Numbered from the stretch's first letter, positions 48,216 to 61,774 are shown. The stretch is DNA of 64,000 bases from Anopheles merus (GCF_017562075.2 NC_054083.1:31839558-31903557), one strand, 5' to 3'. A program made the numbers and translations. Notes: generated by a model from the letters alone, not told the origin.

Positions 48216-51200
48216 ATCTTCTTCATCCTGCTGCTCGGACGGGCGCGCGGCGCCATGCGACCAACAATCAATAACGCACGCAGCCAGGTGGTGTGCACGC
48301 CAGCCAGCGCCGCGATCTGATGTCGTGACAGCCGTCGCGACAGCGGCTTACTAGCTGCGAAAATTTACTTTTCAATTAATCTTCCAATTTGAATAATATT
48401 CTACGCTGGGGCTGTGGGATATTTCGTTCGTGTGCGCCATCTGGGGATGCGCCCTTTGCTGGTAGGGTCGTGCCAATTGGCAATCACATCCTGGTTCCCG
48501 GATTGAAACGCTCCGTTGTTGTCTGTTATTAAGTTATTGATATATTATTTTTTTAGCCTTTTGAAAGTGGCTAAATGAAACCAATGCTAATGTAGGCAGC
48601 TCATCGATGATGTTGGGGATAACTGGTGGGGTTTTTTTTCTCCTGAGGACGCAAGAAAACACATCGTCAGTTCGTCCGGTCGATCCGATCACACAACCTC
48701 AAGGGCACGGCAATCAATCATCGCAACCTGCCACGGAAAATCGCTGAACCGGTTCCGACAAAGGCGCCCGTTTGCTCAGGAAGTAAGACACCACAGGAAA
48801 CGAATCCAATGTTTGGCTCAGTGCAACGACTACGGTAGCTGATGTATATCTTCATCCTAATTCCTGGTCCCGCATTCCTGCATACTGTTTAATGATCATA
48901 ATTACCAATGGGGTAGTCCATAGCACGGGCAAGGCTGCACTGACGAAAAGCCCCAAAAAAAAAACACATCCAACTCAACCTGCTGGATGGTGATTAAATA
49001 GCAAGCTTCCTCAAAGCGCCAGGAAAAAGGGTTCCACCATCATTTGCAAGCCGAAGGGGCTGACGAGGCAAAACTGGACCAAGAAACCAAGGGGAAATAA
49101 AATGTCCTTTAAGACAGCTTGTTTCTTCTTGTTCGTTTGCAAATGGAACCAACACAACACCAATCGAAGAACGGCCCGCCTCCAACGGCGAGCTCCAAGG
49201 TTCCAGGGTCAACCCGGTTGTGAAGGACACGCCCGTCCTTGCCGTGCTGTTCCGGTTTCTTCTGTTCACCTTTGCGCTTGTTTTTCTTCTCGCAGCGTAT
49301 CTCCCTTAATAGCGTTCCATTTTTTTTTTTGCTCACACCGCCGAAACTGACACCCCTGAAGCGGGGCCGAACAGCTACCGTTCGGGTTGGGGAAAAGCAT
49401 GGAAAAAAGTGATTAATATTGTTGTGCTCGTCCTTTCGCTGCTTTTATCAATCCGAAGCTATCAAATCCGGGTGTTCCGAAACCCGGTCCACCGTGCCCG
49501 TTGGAGGAAATCTTTGGAAAGCAAGCAAGCTTTTTTTTATATCCACTGACGCCTCTGGAGCGAAGGAAATGGTGACGGAAGGTGGTCTCCAAGCGGTGTT
49601 CTCCGATAAGGCAGATCCGGGGACAGGAACGTCTGGGGCGGGTCGGCAGGACGGATATGAAAAAAGATTAATTTAACTGCTGGTACTGCTGCCGGTTCGA
49701 GAACCCGTGAAGGGACTGGACCGGAAGATGGATCCTGGCCGGCCAAGTGTGTGTGTGACGCACACCGAATGGGGACAGCAATAAGAAGCAAACAAAAAAA
49801 ACAAAGAACCAACGCCCTATGCGTCATCGTCAGCAGTAAGCAATCGAGTTTGCCGACTAGAGAGGCATCCTGCTGAGACCGGCCGGGTCTCCGGGTACGA
49901 TGGGAAATAAATTTAGCCACACATGCGTGAGTGTGTGTGTGTGTGTGCGTGGAAAAGTGTAAGAATGATAAATGATCCAACGGCTCCTCATTAGACAATT
50001 GTATGTGTGTGTGTGTTTTGTTGGAAATAAGGATCGTTCTGCGTCGACGGCGCGATGATGATGATGATGACCATAAGACGTTTGCGTTGTTTTGGCCGTT
50101 GGTTTCCTATTTCCGCCGGTCCAGTTTTTTGTCGCTGTCGTTGTTTGTTGCTGCTGCTGTTTGAAAAACACCCACCAAACGAGAAAAGCCCACCGTTTCC
50201 CTCACCCTTGCCCTAGGGTGTGCGCCCGGGCGCGGACGTTGAAGTAACGAATCGTTTACGCTTATGAGTCATGGCTCTAATCTTTCCTCGTGGTTCGCTG
50301 ATTACTCGCGAGCGATTGGCGCTGCGGCAGTGGCGGCGGCGGCGGCGGCTGGTGCTGATGATGATGGTGTTCTTTTCTTAATGGTTTCTTAGGACCCGCC
50401 GGTTCCGTTCGCCAATGTACACCTTTCCCTTTAGCCAGGGCTTCTGGCTTTTCCTCAGCAACGCAACCCGTGCGCGTGTGTGTGAATCTAAGCGAGACGA
50501 AATGTGTTGCTGTGATTAAGAATTGTTTTTATGTTTAGCCGTTTGCCGTTGTCGTATGCTGCTGAACTGGACTGCACGGAAGTTGGCCACGTTTGAAACG
50601 GTGGTTCCGGTTTATTAAGATTGAACCCGTAAGGCCCAAGATGGAAAGTTTCCCTGTGGCGTTGCAAATGCGACTGTAATTAACTAACCGCAACTAACCG
50701 CACGATAATGATTTAAGACACTGGGCGCTGAAGAAAGCGTTTGCACCTTACATCTTTAACCTCCTTTAACAGCTATGCTATGGAATGCGTTACTGGCGCC
50801 GGCCTGTTGGCTCGGCGATGGTTAATACCCGAGTACGCAAGTGGTACATTCTTGCTTTATTCAAAATGCCCAACGCTTAAGCGCACCTACTCTAGCCGGG
50901 TGTGTCTGTTATAATATTTTGCCAACGGCAACGGTGTTATCATAACCGATTTCCACGCTCCAGCCAGCCGGCCTGGCGCTTATCAGGGTAACTACTCTCT
51001 CGCCGGCTGTTCTGTTGTTTCAAACAACATGCCGCTCTATGTGGACGCCCACTCCATGTGTGAACGTGCCGGAAGTGTGTGAAAGCTTACAGCGATGGCA
51101 TTTCTGGGAAATAGATTATTAAAGGTGTAAAGATTTTGTTAAAACTGTTGAACTGAAATAAGTTTAGAGTGGTAAAAGACTTTGCCTTGATAAGTTGTTA

Positions 51201-52222
51201 AATGTTCTGAAGCTTTATGGTTTGAATTCAACTCTTGTTAGATAATCATTTAAGTGTATGATGGATTTGTGTTTTTGTGTTTGCTTTTTATCTTTCCAAA
51301 AACTTATCTCATTGAAAATGTCATTAATTAAAATTTTTGCATACAAATATGAATGGGCTTAAAAGATTCTTCAAACTCCTTTAATTACACCAATAGAATG
51401 TAATGTATTAAATGACTGGACCGGCAACACTAAGGAGCGCTAACACTACAAAGCTTGCACTCGGTGAAGTCGAAACCTCCTTTAAATACAACTTTAATAC
51501 GCCTTAAAGCACATTCGATTCAGGCCCAATGTAAGCAAAACGCTATTTTTAGAACGCGGTTTTAGAACAGACACCTTAGCTCATTGCTTATTCCGCAAAG
51601 AAAAGGTGACAGCTCAGGTTCATTTTTTCGCCCCCCTGAAGATTGCGAACGAATAAAGCATTCTTTCCCTTCGCGAACGTACAATCGGTAGGGGTAGCAT
51701 TCCATTTCCAATTTCAGTGACGTAAATTAAACGTTGCCGGGTCCGGCCCGAGCGCTTCTGACGTCGATTAATGTGTTCTCTTTTTCGCCAACCATTTTCC
51801 CGCTGCAAATATTATTATTTCACACCCTGGGTTCTTCTAATCTTTTTCAGTAAGGAACAGCCGGCCTTGAACCGAAAATCATTGTCACTAAAAAAAAAAA
51901 GAAAAATCGAGTAAACAGGCCGCACGCTACATTAAAGCTCACGTGTGGTTGCTTTGCGGGCGGCTGTGTTGGTGTGTCACCACCATGCGCCCTTAAAATA
52001 AACTTTTCACACGACACCGCGGGCGGAAGGACGGGGAAATGAACACAAAGGGAGGAGGAAAAAGAAACCTTAACACAACCCGGGCTGGTCCACATGGTCC
52101 AGTGGACCGGTGCCAGTGAACCGTTTAAGATAACGAACATGTAACACCATTCCAAACGATGCTACATTTTCACTCAGCTCATCATCTTGTTCGGTTAACG
52201 AAACGAACCAGTGAACGAGTGA

Positions 52223-52224
<2 letters not shown>

Positions 52225-52266
<42 letters not shown>

Positions 52267-52276
52267 AGAAAGAGAG
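52225..52276 (+). repeat. (GA)n microsatellite
   Basis: About 50 bp of GA dinucleotides with two A insertions. It explains the Glu/Arg frame here. Confidence 0.95.
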
Positions 52277-52689
52277 CAAACTATGGGCAGAGCACTAGCG
52301 GACCGGACGGTACGGTAGTGCGGATGAATGAAAGAACCGGTCGGTGGTGGCGGTCGGGGGCCATTCGGTCATCCGGTCCTGTGCATTCACCAAATCCCGG
52401 CCGGATAGATTTAGCCACTGGAGCAGCTGAAGGTAACCAGAGGGAATAGCGCATAAGCCTATTCAGTGTTTTGTGAAGCCGCCAGGGCCACTGTGTGGGG
52501 ATCGGACTGACCGGCAACACCGACAAAGAGGGATGGAAGGAAAAATGGCATAGAAAATTGGACACTAAAGAACCATTCTCGGAAGGCGACGACGGATGCT
52601 GTAGCGGCATTATGAAAGGACGTCCCAGGCCGGGACGAGGCCCAACTCGTAATCTTGTCGGGATTCACAGTTGGATGCAAACGGAGCAA

Positions 52690-52694
52690 GAGAC

Positions 52695-52770
<76 letters not shown>
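52690..52770 (+). repeat. (GA)n microsatellite
   Basis: About 80 bp of GA dinucleotides, 414 bp from a similar tract. Paired GA tracts can recruit GAGA factor in flies, but repeat slippage is enough to explain them. Confidence 0.95.
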
Positions 52771-52771
<1 letters not shown>

Positions 52772-54245
52772 AACCCGGGCTCCCCAAACCCGCAGCATCA
52801 ACCGGACACGGTGGAATCTTTATCCAGCCGATATGAAGTGGAGGTCAAAACGGCACAGAATAAGGAATCTGGAGAGCGGGACCACACCAAAAAACCCTCC
52901 ACACGCGTTCGCTACAAAAATCCGTTCCTCCGCAAGATATGAAGCGTTATCAATCATTGAGCTGACGGGGCGAGAACTCGCTCACTTTACTACAAACGGG
53001 ACACTATTTCTTTTCCGGGGGAAGCCATCCTGAAGGTTGGGGGAGCAAATGGGGGAGGTCCTAAAGATAGGACCCGGGATCTCTTGTTGCACTCTTGTGC
53101 CAATCCAATATAGTAGAATTTTCGGCTGTACGGTTCATCATCATCATCAGGCTAAAGTGTGGCCTAGTCTTCTTTTTTTTTTTCTTTACGACGGTTCGTT
53201 TCTGTTGCTGCCGGGTGATTTCAAACGGACGTCCTTTTCATTCATTTTGGAGCACTTTTTTTGGGTAGGGTAGAGGAAGCTTTCATGGGAAGGGAAGGGA
53301 CTCGTGTTGTTATCGTTCACCATTCTCTGCCGCTTCGATGCTGCTTTGCTTCCGCCATCTTTCCGGACCGATGGACCACAGCACTCTTGTGCCTTTCCAC
53401 TCTCTCTGCCTCTCTCTCGCCTTTACTCTCCACACAAACACATACACCCTTCATTTCCATGAATCGGGTAAGGGAGTTTATCAAAATTTAGAAACACTCC
53501 ACTCCTCCTCGGGGGGACTCGACTCGCTGGGACCAACAACTCATCGTCATCCGACGTTTCGAGGTTTTTGTCCAGCGGCGCTCATCATACTCTGTGCACC
53601 AGAACGTCCAGCACCATCATCTCGTTTGCCTCACACCCACACACAGCCACATAGTAACAATCGAACGGAAAGGAAAAAAAATCTTCCCGCTCATCCGCTT
53701 TGCGAAAGCGCGCGGCCACTTACACGAGGCGCATCGTTTCGAAGCGGTTTATGATTTTCATGTTGAGTTTCATTTCTTGCCTCGAACGGCTGCTCCAACA
53801 CACACATATATACGTCGGGCCTGTATCGTGCACCGTGCCACCGATGTAACACTACAACCAACCGCCCATGGGTGGGTGAGGTTGCGTTGAAAAAACGCGT
53901 GGTTATGATGAGATAAAAATATGTTCATGCACAAACCGTTTCATCCTTCCGCTGGGCCCGCCAAAACGTATCGGACGAAGTCTTGCCGTGGCTTGGGCTG
54001 CTGCCGCTGAGAGGTGAAATATGGTTTCAAGTGGTTGTAAAAACAAAGTGGCCAAACTCATATATACCCGAGCGATCGGCGAGGTTCGTTCGGTCCTGCA
54101 GTGTGCCGATGGAAGGCTGACTTGCAGGAACTGAACCAAAAGAGGGAAAAAAGTGTACATCACACACTGCCTGAACGGCACACGCCACAGTTGCTAGGAG
54201 GAAGCTGTGGTTGCGCTAGCAAAACGCAAGTGCGCGCTTCTCTCT

Positions 54246-54408
<163 letters not shown>

Positions 54409-55071
54409 GGAAGGATTTATGAACGTGGTAGCTTTATGATGGAAGAGCCTCATGGTTTTAGTTTGCTGTTTTTTTCTGTTGCTCCAACACACTAGATTTT
54501 GATGTTGATGCTTCGCTAACACTTTGAGACTTGCGGATGACTAGCTGCTAAGGGTGTCTAGCCGGATTTCCCCCCGAAATGAAGGGTTTCGTTGGCGAAG
54601 AGCTAGCAAAAACATGTTGAAGCCTTTACCACCGCAAATCAAGTGAATGGATTGAATGGACCGTACTGTATCACGATCGGGAAGCAAGGAGGAAGATGCA
54701 AAAAAGAGAATCACGTGAACTCAGGGACCAACTCCTTTTCAGGTGTCTAGATTGGAAAACTAATCGAGGTTTGGGTATGGCTGACCGAGTGTCTTCCGCT
54801 TAGTAATTGGTACGCTTAGGAAGCTTTTATCTTTCAATTTGATGCATGATTTTATCGAAAATGCCAAAGTTATTTAACTTTTAGACGCTCTTCATTTCAA
54901 AAACTTCCTTCACAGTCATCATTTTCCGTGCGCCAAAACCCCTCTTACATTCGAAAACTGAAAGCAGAAAAGTTTGCCTAGCATTACACTCCCCCCTTAC
55001 ACTTTTCTGTCACTTTTGACACCGAGTTCTCATTATCATCGGAACAAGAAGTTGGTCTGATTGCAATCAGA

Positions 55072-55847
55072 ATGGCAGCACCACAACGGGGCTGCTTCCG
55101 GGATCACAGCACATCACGGGGAGAGGACATTATTCCTTTTCTGGAAATATATTGCTTTGCTCTCTCCCCGGTTGGAATCGAACTCGTCGTGCTCTTCCCT
55201 TCTTACCGCAGCATCACTCACCCCAATGGTCCACAGCTTCCCCTTATCGAACTCTCATTTAAATCAGTCAACAATCAGTATCGCAAAAATTCGTCCCCAG
55301 GTCTTTCTCATCCCCCTTTCTTTCGGTTTTTGATTCGGTGAGTTATGTTGGGTGTCGTATCATCTGCATTAAAGGTGTGCGCTTCTTTTCCCTTTGCGTG
55401 GACTCGGCCTGCTTGCCGAACCAAAGGTGCTGGCGTAGAGTGCTACCGATCACGCCATAACCGTCAGCATCAAAGTACCCCCGCCGGAGGGGCTGGGACG
55501 AGTGTTTCGATTGATGTTACTTTTCGTGTTTGCCGCAAGAGCCTAAGGCGGTATCCCCATCGCAGGCATCAAAGGTAGGCGCTTCAAAGGCGATGCGGGA
55601 AAATGAAGATGTGTTTCTTTTACATCGCTATCGAAGCGAGGCAGCGTCTCATGGGTTGTTGTTTTTTTGTGTGTGTTTGCCTCGTTGCAGAGGGAGGCCA
55701 AATATGCCTCCAGAGCATAGCAACGTTTCGTTTTCTTGTGGAAGAGGGTTTTGGAAATTAGACGATGCAAACGCCGGACTGTTTGATGAGTTTTTATTGC
55801 ACTTTACATTCGGCAATTTGGCATTCCGAGATTGGCAAAAGAAGTAA
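55072..55847 (+). CDS. candidate two-exon gene, about 140 residues
   Basis: Unrecognised. Exon 1 (55072-55337) starts at an ATG (CAGAATGGC) and runs 88 codons plus two bases to a strong donor, TTCG/GTGAGT. Exon 2 starts at 55691 after a T/G-rich tract ending CTCGTTGCAG, and runs to TAA at 55845-55847. The exons join in the same phase, giving MAAPQRG to FRDWQKK; the intron is 353 nt. Exon 2 would encode an aromatic and acidic tail (LFDEFLLHF). Codon-position bias in exon 1 is weak. No promoter motif or nearby AATAAA was found; ATTAAA occurs near 56542. Exon 2 could also splice onward from GAA/GTAAAA at 55843/55844. Confidence 0.22.
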
Positions 55848-55849
55848 AA

Positions 55850-58800
55850 CAGTGTTCGACAGGCTTCTGAGATTTACCATCACGAGAAGACACCAAGAAT
55901 CGCATGCAAGGAAGTAAACTTTTCTTCTGAACTCTGAAAAAAGAAGACGTTCCTTGCAACAAGAAGGCGTTATTTCCTGCAACCAGCTCAATCAATACTG
56001 GGTCTTGCTGCTGCCCCTTTGGAGCTCGTACACCGGCAAGGCTTATCAGTTCACCATCGCTGCTGAGGTGTCAGCTTGCTGTTCCTTCTTTGCTGCCTTG
56101 CCGCAGCAACGGAACCGATTGCCGGTGTGTTGTGTGCAGCAGGAGGGCAGCCTTAATAGCACGCTTTACGATCACCCCACACCCAATCATTTGTAGCACC
56201 CCGAGGAGAGTGACAGAGATTTCCCTAACAGCAACAACAAAAAAGACTCCCATAATACGACGACATTGACGTGTTATCTCATCGCTGTGTACTTGGGGCA
56301 AGGCGGGAAAGGGAAGAACTCTCCTAACTTCGAAACGCCTGCCGGAAAACTTTACCAAAGGATTCGATGGGGCGTCGCTCCGTTGCGCCGCTGATCCGCT
56401 TTAAAGCTAGCTGCCATTTGTAATGATTATGCTCTTTCTCTCTCTCTATCTCTCCCTTCTATTCACCAATGCGTACCAATGCTGCCCGTCACCATCGGCC
56501 GGACTACCTTTCACAGGCCGCATGACACCGGGCAAAAGGCATTAAAATTTATTCCGGATTAATAAGCGCCTTGACATAATCATTTGTCGCTGCTGGAAAT
56601 GTTTGCCTCCTGGCGGGTGTCTGTGTATGTGTGTGTGTGTCTGTGTGTGTGTGTCTGTGTGTGGCCATCAGTGCCAGACTTGAGCCTCGTCCCGTGCACA
56701 GCACACGGACGGGTGCCGGGGGTGCGTTACGATGAGGCAATTCTGAGCACAATGTCTTGCCTGACCTTCGCAGCGAACGTGTAGACGTAACGCTGCCCTT
56801 TTTGATACCGCTTGGTGATTGAGATGCCGTGTTGGCCGTGTGCTTGGGAACGGCTTAACTCCGGCTGACAGGTGTGCGTCTTATGTGCCTAGGCTCCCTC
56901 CTGGTACGCGCGGAAGTGAACGGGGTAATCGAACGGTGGCGTAAATCATGTTAATCAATTGTGGCATTTTGGGTAGAATCCAGTTCAAGCGTGCATTCTT
57001 GATGGAGTGCCTACATTCCAGAGAGAGAGAGAGGGTGAGCAGGCAATTCCTTCGAATTGTTGGGAAGTAGTAGCAGCAACAGCAGCAGCAGCAACGATGG
57101 GACGAGTTTTAAGCGATTATGCTGATGTGGGAAATTTCTCACGTGACTTAACATCTTACGTCTTGGGTTCCTACCTTGACTATGCGCCCCCCACGAAGCT
57201 GATGGCAGGATGGCATTTTAATGTCTGTTGGTGTGTGTATGTATGTGTTGAGTATTTGGGGGGGCGTGTGCTGTGGCTGGCAGGTACACCGTGCTAGGTT
57301 CGATCGCTTTCCAAACCCCTGCAGATGGTGGGAGTCCGGATACTGATAAGGAATTAAAGTTATCAGCCATGATCAGTGGAAGGGATTAGGCTAAGAGGAC
57401 TTATCCTTTCCACATCCCCTGGTAAGCGATGGGCATCTTGCAGCCTGTGTACGTGTGTCTGTTGAAGGGACAATCAAGGCTCGATGCTTTCTGGTGCTTC
57501 TGCTTCGTTTCATACTGAGCTGCTAACGGTCTTTTGCGTCTACTCGCTTGCTCTGGGTCGTTCTTTCCACCTCAGTAAGCTTAGTACGGGAAGACGCGGA
57601 CGAGACGCGCTTGGATGTGTGTGAATGCATGTCGCCTGGCGGATGGGGTCCCGGTCTGTTGAGTTTTATGCGCTTAGATGGATTATAAAATATGATAAGA
57701 CCCAATCCTACCCATTGGGACGAGGTCGGAAGTCTTACTGCTTTGCGCTTCGCAAACTCGTCGGGTGGAAACTCCCGCAGAACCCCGGATATCAAATGCA
57801 ACTGATAGGTGAAAGCGAACGGATTATCGAACGATAGCACACTCACACATGGTGGGCTTACTCACAGGGAGAGATAGATATCTGTTACACCAAACTATTA
57901 GATTGTACGGAAAAGATTCAACTGTTCACTGGCTTCCGTCTGCTATGCTAGAGCGAAATGATAAAAGAGCGAGATCGGGAGCGAATTGCAGTTTTCCCTG
58001 TCAACGCTTCTTGGTTGAGCTTGAATTTGCCCTTTTAGGTTTGTGTCTGTTTCAAAGCCTCACCGTTACTGCCGTCTCCTAGAAAAGGGCTTTAAAAGCA
58101 ACCCTAGTAACTGTACGCGCACTCTCTGGTCGGCATCATGTGTGCATTCCGGTCCCAATCCCGTCTTGTTGGCAGAAAGGGGCATGTGGTTATTTTCCAA
58201 CCGCCAGATCCTCGGATCCCCGGGAATCGAATCCCTTTTTGTGTGATTAAATCTCGTGCGCTCGTGTTTCGGGTTCATGACCAGATTGGTTCCAGGCAAG
58301 CAAAGAAAGCACTGTGCTGCCCGTTATCAATTCGAGCGAGAAATGATGTTTAAAGTAACACAGTATAGGCACGACCGTGACGACGACGACGATGACGACG
58401 TGATGCTGGTTTAAATCTTAGCAACTCGTACAGCAACTTTCCTACGCAACGCTGTGGCCGTATGTGAAATTCCCACAGGGGCGCTCGGCGCGTAATTTCA
58501 GGTATTATCTAGAAACGAGCTTATCAATTATGTACGACAGTTTCGATGACGATGTTGAGCAAAAGTTTGCCGAACGATAAATTCTGATTATCGGGAGCGT
58601 GTCTTGCAGCGTGACTACTGTCCGTAGTATGTAAAGTAGCACACACCTCGTTTCCCTCCTGGGAAGCAGGAACAAGTTTCCAGCCGTCTCAAGAATGTTC
58701 GGGTTGAGTTTTCGAACATTTAATTCTCTGTCGCAGGATTGCGGAAAGAGTACCAGCAGAGTTCAAATGATGTTATGCGTTATCGGGTGGAATGTACACG

Positions 58801-59220
58801 TGTTTTTGGATAATAAAACTCAGCAACCGAACCCGGTTCGGAAGCTTGAAAAACAAAGCTCCTAAACAATTCCATCCAACCAACTCCGGATCTATTAAAG
58901 TCATCTTTGCTACACTAGCTTAACTGTTTGCATCCCACGACTTAGTTGAGGTGTGTACTAATGTGTGTTACCTCGCAACGTGGCTTACAGTTAAATTATC
59001 CCACTTACTTCCTCATCCGTAGCGTCCCATTCCAACCCGCTCGCAGGGTGAGAGTTTTGTCAAATTTATTGTCAAACAAAACGGGCTGGAAATATTAACA
59101 AAAAAAAAAAGCCAACATAAACTACGACAAAATTTCACTAGTTTGTGACGGGAGGTCCTTTTGTTTTTGCTTGTTCGCTAGTGTGTGGTGTTTGTGAGTT
59201 TTCGTTTTGCCTGAAACTTT
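55850..59220. other. non-coding stretch
   Basis: GT/CT runs (56625-56662), a CAG run (57073-57094) and a GAC run (58378-58400). A 66-codon frame from an ATG at 57097 (CAACGATGG) looks coding for its first 39 codons (MGRVLSDYADV..), then passes into GT-repeat translation; a CAG/GTACAC lies near its end. I do not call it a gene. Confidence 0.4.
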
Positions 59221-59228
59221 TATTGTAG

Positions 59229-59303
59229 ATGGATTTAGGAACAGTAGTGGTATTGGTATGCAAGGTTCCTGGTTTATTTTCTCGAAATTTCGGCACGAAA
59301 AAG
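59229..59303 (+). CDS. candidate start exon, MDLGTVV..
   Basis: Unrecognised. An acceptor (CTTTTATTGTAG, ending 59228) abuts an ATG (TAGATGGAT). The frame runs 25 codons, MDLGTVV to NFGTKK, to a donor AAG/GTAAAT at 59303/59304 in phase 0. G fills about a third of first codon positions. The chain has a short hydrophobic stretch near its start. Read through without splicing, the ORF lasts 77 codons and passes a CTG run. It would be one of several alternative start exons before the ratchet-bearing intron, or chance. Confidence 0.15.
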
Positions 59304-60601
59304 GTAAATTTACTTCAGTATGTGTGCGGCAGTGCTAATGTATGTGCTAGGACATGCCTGCCTCGAACGATGCTGCTGCTGCTGCTCATGCTATTGTGGT
59401 TTTTCTCGGTTGAGCGAGCTAGGAAAAGCGAGGGGTTTTCAGTAGTTTTCAAAGCAGAATAAACCTTGGGTTTTTTGGTTTAGACGAGGATGTGGCCTGG
59501 AAGAGGGACTTTGTTTGAGTGGATTGCGCGAGGGTTGGGGCGGTAGGTTGGTTTCCCTCGCATCGTCAGCAATTTTATAGCCAACCGGAGCTAACCTGAG
59601 TGACCGGATTTGGTGTGTATGTGTGTCTATGTGGGTGTGTATGAGTGTGTGTGTGTATGTATGGAGAAGTAAAATTTGGTTGTGGGAAATTTATCCTTTT
59701 GTCTCCCACTTTGACGTTCGGTCTGAAGCTTGGTTCAGCTTAAAATGAGTCACCCGTTAACTAGCAAACCAACCCCTTTCCTCCAGACCCTCCGGGTGGT
59801 TCGCAGTGAAAGGTAGAAGCTCGGCCGCCTAGAATGGATTGGATGTTGCTGAAATTTTAAACACAACGATAATCTGCTCATCCGGTAGGAGCATCCGCCT
59901 GTGCCTTTGCTCACCTGTGTAGGTTGTGTTTTCAGGGCGAGGTTCTTGCCGAACAGTGGGGCAGTTTGAATCGACGACGGGATGCGATTAGAATATCCAC
60001 AGCACGCAGGTTTCGTTAAATCAGGTCGTTTGATGTGCTGTACCCTGTTGCACTTTTGTTGTTGTGTGCAGTTGTCTACGAATCCCAAGACATTCACCCT
60101 AGTTTGCGGGTGAACGCTGCTGCTGCATTACAATGCTAGGGCGCTGCAAAGCTTCTTCAAACGAGCCATTCGCTAAAGCAGGCAGAAGTTGAGTCGGGTA
60201 CTACGGATGCATACACCATCTGCCAGAGCTGCAAAGCTTGTGCCGGTTTCGTACAATTGAACCCGCAAAAGTGACCATTCTGATTTCACAGAAATGTGTA
60301 CCGCTTGCTGCTTCAGGTAGCGTTCACTGTGCATCCGCTTTGCAGCACTGTTTGTACTATTCAGGGGTATCCTGATAGCAAGTAAACCTGCACTTTTGTT
60401 GAAAGCAAATCGACTACACTGGAATGCAATCGAGCAGTACGGGCAGCCGGGACAGCTGCTTTGAAAATGGCAAATCCCCGAGATTGAGGTAGCGCCGGGA
60501 TTTAGATTATAAGCAAATAAACGGCTGAACGGATGACAGAGCTGGTTTAGTGTGTGCTCTACGAAGCACACACCCCAGCGACCAGCCGTTTTGCTTTGCA
60601 G

Positions 60602-60725
60602 TGTCACCGGAGAGTTCAAAATGAGTGTAGCCTTTTCGCTTGAGTTTGAAACTGACTTCCCTGTGCTCTGTAGGGACGACAAACTGGAACGCTCAGCGCT
60701 CGATAACTTGCACGAGGAAAACCAC
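60602..60725 (+). CDS. candidate coding exon, MSVAFSL.. (ATG 60621)
   Basis: Unrecognised, but structurally complete. A good acceptor (CGTTTTGCTTTGCAG, ending 60601) is followed after 19 nt by an ATG in near-ideal insect context (TTCAAAATGA, 60621). From there 35 codons run to a donor, CAC/GTGAGC, at 60725/60726 in phase 0. The predicted chain, MSVAFSLEFETDF to NLHEENH, is acidic, and G fills about 37% of first codon positions. The frame is also open to the exon start in phase 2, so it could be internal. It lies 1.1 kb before the ratchet site at 61815, which would be in the following intron. An antisense ORF of 233 codons overlaps it and is probably a shadow. Confidence 0.28.
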
Positions 60726-61774
60726 GTGAGCGCGCCGTACCGTGCGCGCGTTTCTTCTGCCCACAGCGGTTGGACCGTTTTGATTATTTCATTTATGGTT
60801 CGGTCACAACAGGGGATTATAAAATAGTAATTATATGGGCGAGAAGCACTGATGGAAAACAAAAACACTCCCAAGAAAGAAAGAACCTAACGGAAACCCT
60901 CCATCCGAGGGCGCCTTCCCTAGATGCCCTCCCAGAATGTGTTGTTAGTTGGAGGATGTCATCTTCCTTCGCAATCCTGCTCTTCTCCGTCCCATTTTGC
61001 GACAACGCTCCACCGTCTCGTGTCCCTTTTTGCTCGTGATTGGGTAATGATCGTGGGGTCGTTACGGCCTGCCATTTTCATCCTTGCAACAGGTTGGTAC
61101 AAACTACGGTCCAGTCTCTGGGACCATGGGAAATTAAACCTATCGGACATAGCGGTGGGGAGAGAGCTAGTACGTGCTGTCTGCGCCCGCTATCACCACC
61201 CTTCGCACAGGACCCTTGGTTTGGTGGAAGTTTGCTTTTCGTGGTGTGTTTCTTTCTCTTCTTTTGTTTTGTTTCATTCACCTAAGTTCACCTTCCCGAC
61301 GCTGTCGAGCCGCTGCTGCCGGTAGTCCAGTTTGGGGGGGGTGGGAAGTGTGCACGGTTATAATTTAAAGATTTTATTGCCTTTCGCCTCCTTGCTGCTC
61401 CGTGCAAGAAAGTTTAACGCATCCGCCCCCTCCGACCCATGGGGTGGGAAAATGTCGAGCGTAAAGATTGTTTTTTCTTCACTCCCCTCCATGCACAACT
61501 TTGCCGGGCTGTGTTTGCTTCCACCCAACCCCACGGAGGTGTCCTTGCGTGAAGCGTACCTTTCTGCTGCTGATGTTTGTGTATGTATGTGTATTGTGAT
61601 AGCATTTTAGAGAACCCCCTGCGCTCTACAAATTCCCGAACCAGCGAGGGTGGCGGGCGTACCGGTCGGTACCGTACCAACTAACTGGCCAATATCATTA
61701 GCTTTAACTTTCTGTTGCGCACCTCTCGCCACCCGTTCGGTGTAGTACGTTTGAGACTTTATTAACTAATTAGT

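Larger units (their letters stand above)
45936..54240. other. long stretch with no convincing gene
   Basis: Contains a (CTT)n run (46338-46356), a C-run (47170-47180), GAT and GGC triplet runs (50055-50070, 50330-50348) and AT-rich DNA at 51110-51420. One weak note: an ATG at 46458 (GGCAATGG) opens 32 codons plus two bases to GGG/GTGAGC at 46555/46556, phase 2, without a supported acceptor. No other gene is seen. Confidence 0.45.

Noticed and set aside
58195..58235. Palindromic GGATCC/GGGAATCGAATCCC region, tRNA-like on the minus strand
   Set aside because: The flanking bases do not form anticodon or acceptor stems.
60173..60874. Minus-strand ORF of 233 codons
   Set aside because: It starts at TTG, has no splice support or recognisable domain, and overlaps a better-supported plus-strand exon candidate; probably a shadow.
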